A DNA stretch of 12,410 bases from Rickettsiales bacterium (GTDB lineage Bacteria; Pseudomonadota; Alphaproteobacteria; Rickettsiales; UBA8987). A program made the position numbers and the translations under genes. Under the pieces are notes generated by a model. That model made no database searches and was not told the DNA's origin. It saw only the letters and a program-made list of their open reading frames with translations. Below, piece by piece: positions 1 through 6,448 of the stretch; position 1 is the stretch's first letter, and each line of letters starts with the position of its first letter. Location: the NCBI GenBank assembly GCA_028282625.1, contig JANQHP010000024.1:1-12410 (forward strand), written 5' to 3'.

Positions 1-58
1 ATCGAACCCTCGACACCGAGCTTGGGAAGCTCGTGCTCTACCACTGAGCTACACCCGC
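1..58 (-). tRNA. tRNA-Gly (anticodon CCC), 3' end cut by the window edge
   Basis: Read on the minus strand from base 58, the sequence begins with acceptor half GCGGGTG. It continues with D-arm GCTC-AGTGGTA-GAGC, anticodon stem CGAGC/GCTCG around loop TTCCCAA (anticodon CCC), and a T-arm starting GAGGG-TTCGAT. The 3' half of the T-arm and the acceptor lie outside the window. It decodes GGG glycine codons. It shares its first 15 bases with the tRNA-Gly at 1808-1882. Confidence 0.93.
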
Positions 59-69
59 CTTTTGATCGT

Positions 70-94
70 GTTGCATGCAACGTGCTGCATGCAA
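70..94. repeat. GTTGCATGCAAC palindrome and second TGCATGCAA copy
   Basis: Bases 70-81 are a perfect 12-bp palindrome (GTTGCATGCAAC). TGCATGCAA occurs at 72-80 and again at 86-94, 14 bp apart. The pair lies 12 bp upstream of the tRNA-Gly(CCC) 5' end and also upstream of the pirin operon. It could be an operator for either direction, or upstream tRNA leader sequence. No binding protein can be assigned. Confidence 0.5.
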
Positions 95-143
95 ACGGCA
101 AGAGGTGATAGATCAGGATCCTGCGTCAATCAAGTGTTATTTC

Positions 144-173
144 TTAGACATGGGTAGTGTCTGCTGCTAGTCT
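144..173 (+). promoter_or_regulatory. possible promoter of the pirin-nitroreductase operon
   Basis: TTAGAC (144-149) is followed after 17-18 bp by CTAGTC/TAGTCT, and the latter is preceded by TG as in an extended -10 (TGCTAG, 165-170). A 5-bp inverted repeat AGACA/TGTCT (146-150/158-162) lies within it. The matches to consensus are weak, so this is tentative. Confidence 0.3.
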
Positions 174-203
174 CTCACACCATCACACAAAGAAACACCC
201 CTT

Positions 204-1058
204 ATGCCGCTAACCCAAATCATTGCACCACGTGAAAAAGATTTAGGCGGGTTTGCCGTACGCAGGCTGTTGCCTTACCTCCGGCAGCGGATGGTCGGGC
301 CGTGGATTTTCTTTGACCATATGGGCCCCGCAGCGTTTCCTGCCGGTCAGGGCATCGATGTGCGGCCGCATCCGCACATCAACCTTGCAACCGTGACCTA
401 CCTGTTTGAGGGCGAAATATTGCATCGCGATTCGTTGGGAAGCGTGCAGCCCATTCGCCCGGGCGATGTGAATCTGATGGTGGCTGGAAGCGGCATCACC
501 CATTCGGAACGGGAGCGCGAGGAAGTCCGAACTCGCCCGCATGTGCAGCACGGATTGCAGCTATGGCACGCGCTGCCCGAAGCGATGGAAGAGACCGATC
601 CGGCATTTTACCATTATCCCGCGTCTGAGATTCCGGCACTGGAGGTGGAGGGCGTGCCCGTTCGGGTCATGATGGGAAATGCGTACGGTGTAACATCACC
701 GGTCAAAACATTCTGCCAGACGCTGTATCTGGAGGCGCATCTCAAAGCGGTGCAGCACCTAACCTTGCCCACCGCGCCGCAATGCGCGCTTTATGTTGTC
801 AGCGGGGAGGTGACCCTGGGGGATAAGAGCCTTGAAGCTTACCATATGGCGGTGCTAGGTGGTGGAGGCGATACGATGATAGCCAAACAAGATGCCCGCA
901 TCGCAGTGATTGGCGGCGAAGCATTGGGCGAACGATTCATAGACTGGAACTTTGTTTCCAGCCGGAAAGACCGCATCGAAGCGGCCAAAACCGACTGGCA
1001 GGAAGGAAACTTCCCGACCGTACCGGGCGACGAAAAAGAGTTTATCCCCCTGCCCTAA
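204..1058 (+). CDS. pirin family protein (bicupin)
   Basis: A 284-residue protein with the two-cupin layout and usual length of pirins. The N-terminal cupin has the family's metal ligands: H56 and H58 in RPHPHINLATVTYLFEG, then H100 and E102 in GSGITHSERE. These fall almost exactly where human pirin has His56, His58, His101 and Glu103, so a single Fe-type metal centre is expected. The C-terminal cupin (about 185-240) lacks a comparable ligand set, as usual. Some bacterial pirins are quercetin 2,3-dioxygenases, others act as redox-linked regulators; the sequence does not decide. The ATG has no strong Shine-Dalgarno, but the protein N-terminus fits the family. The nitroreductase gene follows 23 bp later on the same strand, probably in one operon, suggesting a shared redox or stress role (inference). 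Confidence 0.9.
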   Translation: MPLTQIIAPREKDLGGFAVRRLLPYLRQRMVGPWIFFDHMGPAAFPAGQGIDVRPHPHINLATVTYLFEGEILHRDSLGSVQPIRPGDVNLMVAGSGITHSEREREEVRTRPHVQHGLQLWHALPEAMEETDPAFYHYPASEIPALEVEGVPVRVMMGNAYGVTSPVKTFCQTLYLEAHLKAVQHLTLPTAPQCALYVVSGEVTLGDKSLEAYHMAVLGGGGDTMIAKQDARIAVIGGEALGERFIDWNFVSSRKDRIEAAKTDWQEGNFPTVPGDEKEFIPLP

Positions 1059-1081
1059 CGCCACGAAAAAAGGAGAAGCCC

Positions 1082-1684
1082 ATGGAAACCCTACAAGCAA
1101 TCAAAGCACGGCGTGCGGTCAAGCATTACGACCCAGATTACGTGATGCCGCAAGAGGATGTGGATCGGTTGCTGGAGCATGCAATGCTGGCACCAAGCTC
1201 CTTTAATCTGCAACATTGGCGGTTGGTGCTGGTAGAAGACCCAGCGCTGCGGCAACAATTGCGCGAGGCCGCCTGGGATCAGGCGCAGGTCACCGAGGCC
1301 TCTTTGGTGTTTGTGCTATGCGCCGATCTCAAGGCATGGGAGAAAAACCCCAAGCATTATTGGCGCGATGCACCCAAGGCCGCGCAGGATATCTTGGTAC
1401 CCATGATCCAACCTTTTTACGAGGGCAAGGAGCAGTTGCAGCGGGATGAAGCCGCACGTTCGGTGGGCTTGATCGCGCAGACCATGATGCTGGCCGCCAA
1501 AGCAATGGGGTATGATAGCTGCCCGATGATCGGCTTTGACCCGGAAAAAGTGGCAGAGTTGATCCGCCTGCCAAGCGACCATATGATCGGCATGCTGCTC
1601 GTGGTAGGCAAGGCAACCAAGCCCGCCTGGCCAAAGCCTGGCCCACTAGCGTTAGACGACGTGCTGATCAAAAACCGCTTTTAA
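1082..1684 (+). CDS. nitroreductase family protein (FMN-dependent)
   Basis: A 200-residue protein of typical length for single-domain NAD(P)H:FMN nitroreductases of the NfsB/YodC type. The N-terminal ARRAVKHYD (9-17) is the conserved basic FMN-phosphate segment. APSSFNLQHWR (37-47) is the second hallmark, with Ser/Asn/Gln contacts to the flavin. The helix rich in M/A/G near 127-145 and the following GYDSCPMIGFD match the family's second half, and GKATKPAW near the C-terminus matches the phosphate-binding strand end. Such proteins form homodimers with FMN at the interface and reduce quinones or nitro compounds with two electrons; the physiological substrate cannot be read from sequence. AGGAG at 1071-1075, 6 nt before the ATG, supports the start. 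It is probably cotranscribed with the upstream pirin gene. Confidence 0.92.
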   Translation: METLQAIKARRAVKHYDPDYVMPQEDVDRLLEHAMLAPSSFNLQHWRLVLVEDPALRQQLREAAWDQAQVTEASLVFVLCADLKAWEKNPKHYWRDAPKAAQDILVPMIQPFYEGKEQLQRDEAARSVGLIAQTMMLAAKAMGYDSCPMIGFDPEKVAELIRLPSDHMIGMLLVVGKATKPAWPKPGPLALDDVLIKNRF

Positions 1685-1807
1685 AAAAAGTCGCCTTAAA
1701 AAAGTGGCTTCTGCTTACACCACCTTCCTTTTACAAAAAAGACCCCGGGCACAAAAAAAGACACTAAGTGGTGCCTTGTTGGATGGGATGGTAATGTACT
1801 TACGTAA

Positions 1808-1882
1808 TGGAGCGGGTGATGAGATTCGAACTCACGACTTCAACCTTGGCAAGGTTGCGCTCTACCCCTGAGCTACACCCGC
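1808..1882 (-). tRNA. tRNA-Gly (anticodon GCC)
   Basis: On the minus strand from 1882: acceptor GCGGGTG pairs perfectly with CACCCGC. The D-arm is GCTC-AGGGGTA-GAGC, the anticodon stem CAACC/GGTTG surrounds loop TTGCCAA (anticodon GCC), and the T-arm contains GTTCGAATC. Discriminator T and an encoded CCA (1808-1810) complete 75 nt. It decodes GGC and GGU. Confidence 0.97.
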
Positions 1883-1933
1883 TTGTTTGCCATGCTTTTG
1901 AAAGAGGCATATTCGCTGCCTGCAAGGAGGCGC

Positions 1934-1961
1934 ATCATAGGAAAAAACCTCCGATTTGCAA
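1934..1961 (-). promoter_or_regulatory. promoter of tRNA-Gly(GCC)
   Basis: On the minus strand TTGCAA (1961-1956) is followed after 16 bp by TATGAT (1939-1934), a 5/6 match to the sigma-70 -10 box. The predicted start lies about 45 nt before the mature tRNA 5' end, which suits a processed tRNA leader. Confidence 0.5.
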
Positions 1962-2067
1962 GCGTAAAATACCGCAAGCAAGCCTTTTCGCCTAAAAAGC
2001 TAAAAAATGGTAGCACGCCAGGTTGGCATAAAGCGTTGGCGATATAGCCGCTTAGGCAATCTTCGAT

Positions 2068-2682
2068 TTAGGCAATGTTCAAAATGGCTTTGATCAGCAC
2101 CGCTTTGACCGGCCATGCGGTGTTGCTCGCCGAAATCACATGCAGGCGATGGTTTTCAGAGGGGCCATCGGTGCATATGGTGACCTTGCCAAGCGTGGGC
2201 TGCAAGGACTCGGGCAAGTCCGTTGCACCGGCGATTTCCGCAAAGATAAGCTCCGAACCTGCGGGAAAACCAAGCTGCGATTGCAGCATAAACAGGCCAA
2301 AGGTAGGAAATTTCTGCAAAGCAGGGATGCGCGCCACACGGATTTCATAGGATTGGTTTTTATCCAGCCACGCCACGCTACCCTCCTCCCCAACGCTACC
2401 AATCACTTTGGTACGCATGGTTTTGGGAGCACTGGAGGCCACATCGGCTGGCAAAAGATCCAGCAGCTCGCACCCCAGCCCTTGCGAAAGGCGCACCAGC
2501 CAATCAACCGTCAAACGCCGGCGGCCCTTTTCCAGCCGGTCAATCTGTTGCTGCGAGGTACCAATACGCTCGGCCAGATCCTGCATGGTAAGCCCACGCT
2601 GCTTGCGCCAGCGACGAATGTTGTTGATCTGCTCCTGCCCCTTAGGGGTCGGGCGGTGATTCCAGTCTTTTGCAGCGGCCAA
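2068..2682 (-). CDS. XRE-family helix-turn-helix regulator with S24-like C-terminal region
   Basis: A 204-residue protein. Residues about 20-77 form an HTH_3/XRE domain: the IRRWRKQRGLTMQDLAERIG core, recognition helix SQQQIDRLEKG, then WLVRLSQGLGCELLDLLP. Residues about 90-150 resemble the C-terminal dimerisation region of phage-repressor-like XRE proteins (peptidase S24 fold: FGLFMLQSQLGFPAGSELIFAE), but I see no Ser/Lys catalytic pair, so it is probably a non-cleaving sensor or dimerisation domain (inference). The start chosen is TTG at 2682-2680 because AAGGAG (2694-2689) lies 6 nt upstream; an in-frame ATG at 2709 with no good Shine-Dalgarno would add nine residues. The gene is divergent from trmFO. 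An 18-bp dyad in its own promoter suggests autoregulation. Targets are unknown. Confidence 0.85.
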   Translation of the reverse strand: MAAAKDWNHRPTPKGQEQINNIRRWRKQRGLTMQDLAERIGTSQQQIDRLEKGRRRLTVDWLVRLSQGLGCELLDLLPADVASSAPKTMRTKVIGSVGEEGSVAWLDKNQSYEIRVARIPALQKFPTFGLFMLQSQLGFPAGSELIFAEIAGATDLPESLQPTLGKVTICTDGPSENHRLHVISASNTAWPVKAVLIKAILNIA

Positions 2683-2732
2683 TCTGATCTCCTTCTTACA
2701 AGAAAACATCCACGTTTAAAACAAACAGGCGT

Positions 2733-2760
2733 ATTCTACCATGAATAGATTTTCATGCAA
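2733..2760 (-). promoter_or_regulatory. promoter of the XRE regulator with embedded operator dyad
   Basis: On the minus strand TTGCAT (2760-2755), 16 bp, then TAGAAT (2738-2733; 5/6 match). The perfect inverted repeat CATGAA-N6-TTCATG occupies 2740-2757, filling the spacer and overlapping the -35. An 18-bp dyad of two 6-bp half sites is typical of XRE/Cro-type operators, so autorepression is a reasonable inference. Confidence 0.55.
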
Positions 2761-2804
2761 GCATCCTCTTGTACCAAAAACAAAATACAACCTGGTTTTT
2801 TTCT

Positions 2805-2847
2805 CATAAAAGAATAGCTTGACTGTACATAAATTTTCTTTTATGGC
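2805..2847 (+). promoter_or_regulatory. trmFO promoter bracketed by a 10-bp inverted repeat
   Basis: CATAAAAGAA (2805-2814) and TTCTTTTATG (2836-2845) are perfect reverse complements, with arm centres 31 bp apart, about three helical turns. Between them TTGACT (2819-2824; 5/6) serves as a -35. TATGGC (2842-2847), 17 bp later, overlaps the right arm as a weak -10. The layout suits a repressor that straddles the promoter. Orientation also permits action on the divergent XRE gene. Confidence 0.5.
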
Positions 2848-2854
2848 AGGTTTG

Positions 2855-2907
2855 GCAACCTAAGGTTGCTATGGTTGCGGCTTAGGCTCCTTGTTCTAGC
2901 TGCAACC
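2855..2907 (+). promoter_or_regulatory. trmFO leader with two repeated complementary hexamers
   Basis: GCAACC occurs at 2855-2860 and 2902-2907, GGTTGC at 2864-2869 and 2874-2879. The first pair makes a tight hairpin (loop TAA) and the last pair a longer one. Either GGTTGC could pair with either GCAACC, so alternative folds are possible in the leader before the ATG at 2949. No function is proven. Confidence 0.35.
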
Positions 2908-2948
2908 CTTCTTTACTTGCGCGCGATTCAGACCTATGGTCGCACGCC

Positions 2949-4307
2949 ATGAGTCCAACATTGCACATCATTGGTGGTGGCCTGGCCGGGTGCGAGGCGG
3001 CCTGGCAGGCGGCAGAGCGTGGCGCTTGCGTGGTGCTGCACGAGATGCGCCACGGGCAACGGCGCAGCGAGGCGCATCAAACCGACCATTTGGCAGAGCT
3101 GGTCTGCTCCAACTCCTTCCGCTCTGATGATGCCACCGCCAGCGCCATTGGGTGTTTGCACCAGGAAATGCGGTTGCTGGATTCGGTGATTTTACGCGCG
3201 GCCGATCAGCATCAAGTGCCGGCAGGCGGCGCGTTGGCGGTGGACCGGCACGGATTTTCAGCCGCGGTGGAGGAAGCCGTGAGTGCGCATCCGCGCATCA
3301 CGGTCCAGCGGGAAGAGGTGGTAAGCTTACCCGCCGCAGAAACGGGACCGGTAATCCTGGCGACCGGGCCGCTGACCTCCACGCCGCTGGCCGAAGCCTT
3401 GCAGCAGGTGACCGGGGCGGAGTATCTGGCGTTTTTTGATGCGATTGCCCCGATTGTGCAAACGGATTCGGTGGATATGTCGGTGGCGTGGTTCCAAAGC
3501 CGCTACGATAAGCCGGGTCCGGGTGGCACCGGCAAGGATTACCTTAACTGCCCGATGGATGAGGCGCAGTATCACCGTTTTATCCAGGCGCTTTTGGAGG
3601 GCGAAAAAACCGAATTTAAGGCGTGGGAAAAGAAGACGCCCTATTTTGGAGGCTGCCTGCCCATTGAGGTGATGGCCGCGCGCGGGGAGCAAACCTTGCG
3701 CTCTGGCCCGATGAAGCCGGTCGGCTTAACCAATCCGCATACGGGCAAAACCCCTTACGCCGTGGTGCAGCTGCGCCAGGACAACAAGCTTGGCACGCTT
3801 TACAACATGGTGGGGTTTCAGACCAAGCTGAAATATGGCGCGCAAGCCGAGATTTTCCGTCAGATTCCAGGCCTTGAGCAAGCGGAATTTGCGCGGCTTG
3901 GTGGCATTCACCGCAACACCTTTTTGCACAGCCCAACGTTGCTCGATGCCAGCTTGCGGCTTAAAAACGCGCCGCATGTGCGCGTAGCCGGGCAGATTAC
4001 CGGGGTGGAAGGGTATGTGGAAAGTGCAGCGATTGGGCTGCTCGCCGGGCGTTTTGCCGCCGCAGAAATGCTGGAACGTGCCTTACCCATGCCGCCCAAG
4101 GAAAGCATGATGGGCGCGCTGCTGGCGCATATTACAGGGGGGCATCAGGGGGAGGATGTGGCACAGTTCCAACCGATGAATATCCATTTTGGGCTGGTGC
4201 CGCCACTTGCCACGCGCGTCAAGAAAAAAGCCGAGCGCAAAGCGGCCTATTGCACGCGTGCGTTAGATAGGATGGAACAATGGGTAAAAACCCTTCGCGA
4301 TCTTTAG
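2949..4307 (+). CDS. trmFO: methylenetetrahydrofolate--tRNA-(uracil-5-)-methyltransferase TrmFO
   Basis: A 452-residue protein within the family's usual length. It uses 5,10-methylene-THF and reduced FAD to make m5U54 in the T-loop of tRNA, in the cytoplasm. The N-terminal Rossmann motif IIGGGLAGCEAAWQ (7-20) binds FAD. HEMR (31-34) and ETDHLAELVCSNS-like residues follow, with C53 in VCSNSFRSDD being the conserved cysteine. A second conserved cysteine, C201, lies in YLNCPMDEAQY. GGCLPIEVMAARGEQTLRSG and the C-terminal ALLAHITGG and FQPMNIHFGL are further hallmarks. The ATG starts the FAD motif at the expected distance and has no in-frame competitor nearby, although no clear Shine-Dalgarno is visible. 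It is divergent from the XRE regulator. Its TAG overlaps the TAA of the convergent small gene by 2 bases. Confidence 0.96.
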   Translation: MSPTLHIIGGGLAGCEAAWQAAERGACVVLHEMRHGQRRSEAHQTDHLAELVCSNSFRSDDATASAIGCLHQEMRLLDSVILRAADQHQVPAGGALAVDRHGFSAAVEEAVSAHPRITVQREEVVSLPAAETGPVILATGPLTSTPLAEALQQVTGAEYLAFFDAIAPIVQTDSVDMSVAWFQSRYDKPGPGGTGKDYLNCPMDEAQYHRFIQALLEGEKTEFKAWEKKTPYFGGCLPIEVMAARGEQTLRSGPMKPVGLTNPHTGKTPYAVVQLRQDNKLGTLYNMVGFQTKLKYGAQAEIFRQIPGLEQAEFARLGGIHRNTFLHSPTLLDASLRLKNAPHVRVAGQITGVEGYVESAAIGLLAGRFAAAEMLERALPMPPKESMMGALLAHITGGHQGEDVAQFQPMNIHFGLVPPLATRVKKKAERKAAYCTRALDRMEQWVKTLRDL

Positions 4308-4561
4308 CGTTTGGGGGTGTTGGCCGCGGCACTTTGCGCCGCCATATTGCTTGCAACCATCGCGGAAAGGTCTGAAGACATGCCCGCAGGGCTTGCAACC
4401 GTGCCGGATTGCGCTGGCATCTCACCGCCACCGCCATAAACCACCTGCGCCAAGGCAGACATATCCACACCGATATTCCCACCAATGCCATTCTGGCCAT
4501 CTGCGCCTTTAAATTGTGTGTCGAGCTCCAGCGTGCCGGTGGGTCCGAGTAATGATTCCAT
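4304..4561 (-). CDS. small Gly/Ala/Ser-rich hypothetical protein
   Basis: An 85-residue protein I do not recognise. It has no cysteine, no signal peptide and no membrane segment. Residues 18-32 are Gly/Asn/Asp-rich, 43-46 is a run of four Gly, and 60-82 is Met/Ala/Ser-rich, so much of it may be disordered. Reality as a gene is supported by AAAGGAG (4574-4568) 6 nt before the ATG and by an extended -10 promoter at 4617-4622. Its stop overlaps the trmFO stop tail to tail. It diverges from the 515-residue gene across a 291-bp gap whose promoter on the other side has the same layout, and both products lack cysteine. A functional link between the two is plausible but inferred. Confidence 0.7.
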   Translation of the reverse strand: MESLLGPTGTLELDTQFKGADGQNGIGGNIGVDMSALAQVVYGGGGEMPAQSGTVASPAGMSSDLSAMVASNMAAQSAAANTPKR

Positions 4562-4584
4562 GACGTGCTCCTTTCTTGTTCTAT

Positions 4585-4606
4585 CTCACACCATGTGAGT
4601 CTCACA
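4585..4606. repeat. overlapping CTCACA/TGTGAG dyads
   Basis: CTCACA (4585-4590), TGTGAG (4594-4599) and CTCACA (4601-4606) form two overlapping perfect dyads, with spacers of 3 and 1 nt. They lie in the 5' leader of the 85-residue gene, between its promoter and its Shine-Dalgarno. The 11-mer TCTCACACCAT here (4584-4594) also occurs before pirin (173-183). This could be an operator or a leader hairpin. Confidence 0.5.
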
Positions 4607-4615
4607 CGATTCCTT

Positions 4616-4641
4616 CACTATAGCACAGCACAAGTAAACAA
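4616..4641 (-). promoter_or_regulatory. extended -10 promoter of the 85-residue gene
   Basis: On the minus strand TGCTATAGT gives an extended -10 (TATAGT at 4622-4617). TTGTTT starts 13 bp upstream, too close for a standard -35. The layout is the same, base for base in spacing, as upstream of the divergent 515-residue gene. Confidence 0.45.
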
Positions 4642-4795
4642 AGTGTTAAGCGCCCGCCTTTTCTTTTGTGGAAAAAAGATCACACCTTGGGGGAGTGACG
4701 TGAGCCCTTTACTTACACCAAAACCTGTTGAAGCATCTCACCTTCCCTCCATCCTATGCTTTTTGTATCACGTAAAAAACCACCGCACTAACATC

Positions 4796-4821
4796 TTGTT
4801 AATCTTTTCCATGCTATGATC
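4796..4821 (+). promoter_or_regulatory. extended -10 promoter of the 515-residue gene
   Basis: TGCTATGAT gives an extended -10 (TATGAT at 4815-4820, 5/6). TTGTTA (4796-4801) lies 13 bp upstream. The predicted start is about 25 nt before the ATG at 4853. The 291-bp gap 4562-4852 is otherwise AT-rich with no credible gene. Confidence 0.5.
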
Positions 4822-4852
4822 AACTGTAGGTAGCAATACACCTGGAGAAAAT

Positions 4853-6400
4853 ATGGCGACAGAACAGCAAAACCAAATCGATCCGGAAGTAAGCTTAGGG
4901 CTGGATGCCCTGAAAAATACGCTTGGTGCCATTGGCGGCTATTCCGCACAGGTTTATAATTATACGCCCACAACAGGCTTTGGAAGTGGAGTGGGCACAA
5001 TCAATTTAGGCTCATCCTTGATCAACAGTGGCACGGCCGCACTGGAGGGCGACCCCGAAAAAGCCTTGCAAGAGGCAGGCAAGCTCGGTGCGGCTTTTTT
5101 AAGCACGGAAACCGCGCGTGACATAATCGGTCACTGGGCAGCGAGCATCGCGCCTAGTATGAACAATGCGGATATAAGTGGCACATTGCAGCATGGTGGT
5201 GCAGTACTGGGTGCGCTCGGTACCGGCGCTAACATCTATAATGAGCTTGAAAAAGGTGGTGAACATGCAGCAACCAACGCCACGGTAGCCGGATTGCAAG
5301 GGGCGGCAGATATTGGTGGCAGCTATTTTGGACCTGCAGGATGGGTCATCGGCCAGGGTACGGGTGCTGTTACGAGCTTGACCGCAGAAATCATGAACCC
5401 AGGTGCCAATGTGCCCCAAGTTTCTACTGTGGCTGCCGGGCGAACGCTGATGGAAAAAACCGGCCTAAATGAGGCAATTGTGGACAAGGCCTTCGGCAGG
5501 GAATTGATGACAGATATGGCGCCCATCGCCACTAGGGCAGCAGAGGTTGGAGGCACTTTTGTGGGCGGAATAGTGGGAAGTGACTTTGTCATCAAAAGTG
5601 ACACGTTTCAAGACGTCTTTCTAACAGAAGCCTTAGTGAAAAATCCACATGCGAATTTTGACTTAGTTAATCGGCATACGGATTTAGATATCACGCCTAC
5701 GGAAGTGTTTAATACGCTGCAGGATATAAAAAGTGAGTTTTCAAAAGATGGCAGGCCTACAAATGACATTGAGCAGGCGATGACCAATGTAGCCAGGGAG
5801 ATTGGGTTTACCCATGAGCCAAAAAACCGTACGCCTGAACGAGGTTTCGACTACCAAGCTACGGTCAGCAACATCGAAAGCAAGGTGGCAGAAGCAGGCA
5901 CGTTTAATGGCAACCCGGAGGCGCAGCAGGCCTTTGATCAGGCGATGGAAACACTCCGCGAAGCTGGGCACGCAAGCTATCAAATGTCTCCTGAGGGAGA
6001 GCTGGTTTTTCAAAAGACTCTCGCCTCGTTAGAGCAAAGCGCCGGTGGGGTGGGCGCAGAAAGCATGTTACGTGCGACCAAGAACGTGATGACCGAAGGC
6101 CTTCCCTTGCAAGAAACGTTAAGGATGGGTTCAGAAATGGCCCCTTCCAACTCAGAGCATAGCAATTATGTTGCGATGGTAAACGATAGCGTGGAGGCGC
6201 TTAATGAATCGCTGGACATTCAAACATCCTTGACAGAAAAGGCCTTTAATGTAGCCGCAGAGATCGGACTGAATATTCTCAACTCGCTGGAAGGGGGGGA
6301 GAAGATGCGCGTTTCTGAGTCGGATTTTGGGCTTAAGTCACCCACCGAAAGTCCGAATGTGGCGATCGATCAAAAAGGTGCTGGCATCCAGGTCTCGTAG
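4853..6400 (+). CDS. large hypothetical protein with glycine-zipper-like central region
   Basis: A 515-residue protein of a family I do not recognise. The start is supported by CTGGAGA (4842-4848) close before the ATG. It contains no cysteine at all. Residues 1-70 are polar with Gly-rich stretches (TGFGSGVGTINLGSS). About 112-245 is rich in Gly/Ala with spaced small residues: GGAVLGALGTG, GLQGAADIGGSYFGPAGWVIGQGTG and GGTFVGGIVGS, like glycine zippers of membrane-inserting or pore-forming proteins. Residues 250-480 look helical and acidic. There is no N-terminal signal peptide. Lack of cysteine plus such helices would fit a secreted or injected protein, but this is inference; no secretion signal is identified. 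It diverges from the 85-residue gene and precedes secB by about 108 bp. Confidence 0.85.
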   Translation: MATEQQNQIDPEVSLGLDALKNTLGAIGGYSAQVYNYTPTTGFGSGVGTINLGSSLINSGTAALEGDPEKALQEAGKLGAAFLSTETARDIIGHWAASIAPSMNNADISGTLQHGGAVLGALGTGANIYNELEKGGEHAATNATVAGLQGAADIGGSYFGPAGWVIGQGTGAVTSLTAEIMNPGANVPQVSTVAAGRTLMEKTGLNEAIVDKAFGRELMTDMAPIATRAAEVGGTFVGGIVGSDFVIKSDTFQDVFLTEALVKNPHANFDLVNRHTDLDITPTEVFNTLQDIKSEFSKDGRPTNDIEQAMTNVAREIGFTHEPKNRTPERGFDYQATVSNIESKVAEAGTFNGNPEAQQAFDQAMETLREAGHASYQMSPEGELVFQKTLASLEQSAGGVGAESMLRATKNVMTEGLPLQETLRMGSEMAPSNSEHSNYVAMVNDSVEALNESLDIQTSLTEKAFNVAAEIGLNILNSLEGGEKMRVSESDFGLKSPTESPNVAIDQKGAGIQVS

Positions 6401-6448
6401 GGACCGAGGACATTTCCTCCCGCGCGCTCCAGCATTTTTCCATCGTTC

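Noticed and set aside
1686..1712. terminator for the nitroreductase operon (AAGTCGC/GTGGCTT)
   Set aside because: The stem relies on two G-T pairs and there is no T-tract after it.
1807..1995. 62-codon plus-strand frame MERVMRFELTTSTL...
   Set aside because: It is the antisense translation of tRNA-Gly(GCC), a well-known spurious product, with no ribosome-binding site.
2140..2748. 202-codon plus-strand frame over the XRE gene
   Set aside because: It is antisense to a clear HTH protein, and the encoded sequence shows no domain.
4565..4819. 84-codon plus-strand frame in the gap before the 515-residue gene
   Set aside because: No Shine-Dalgarno is present. It covers both predicted promoters, and its composition is that of translated AT-rich intergenic DNA.
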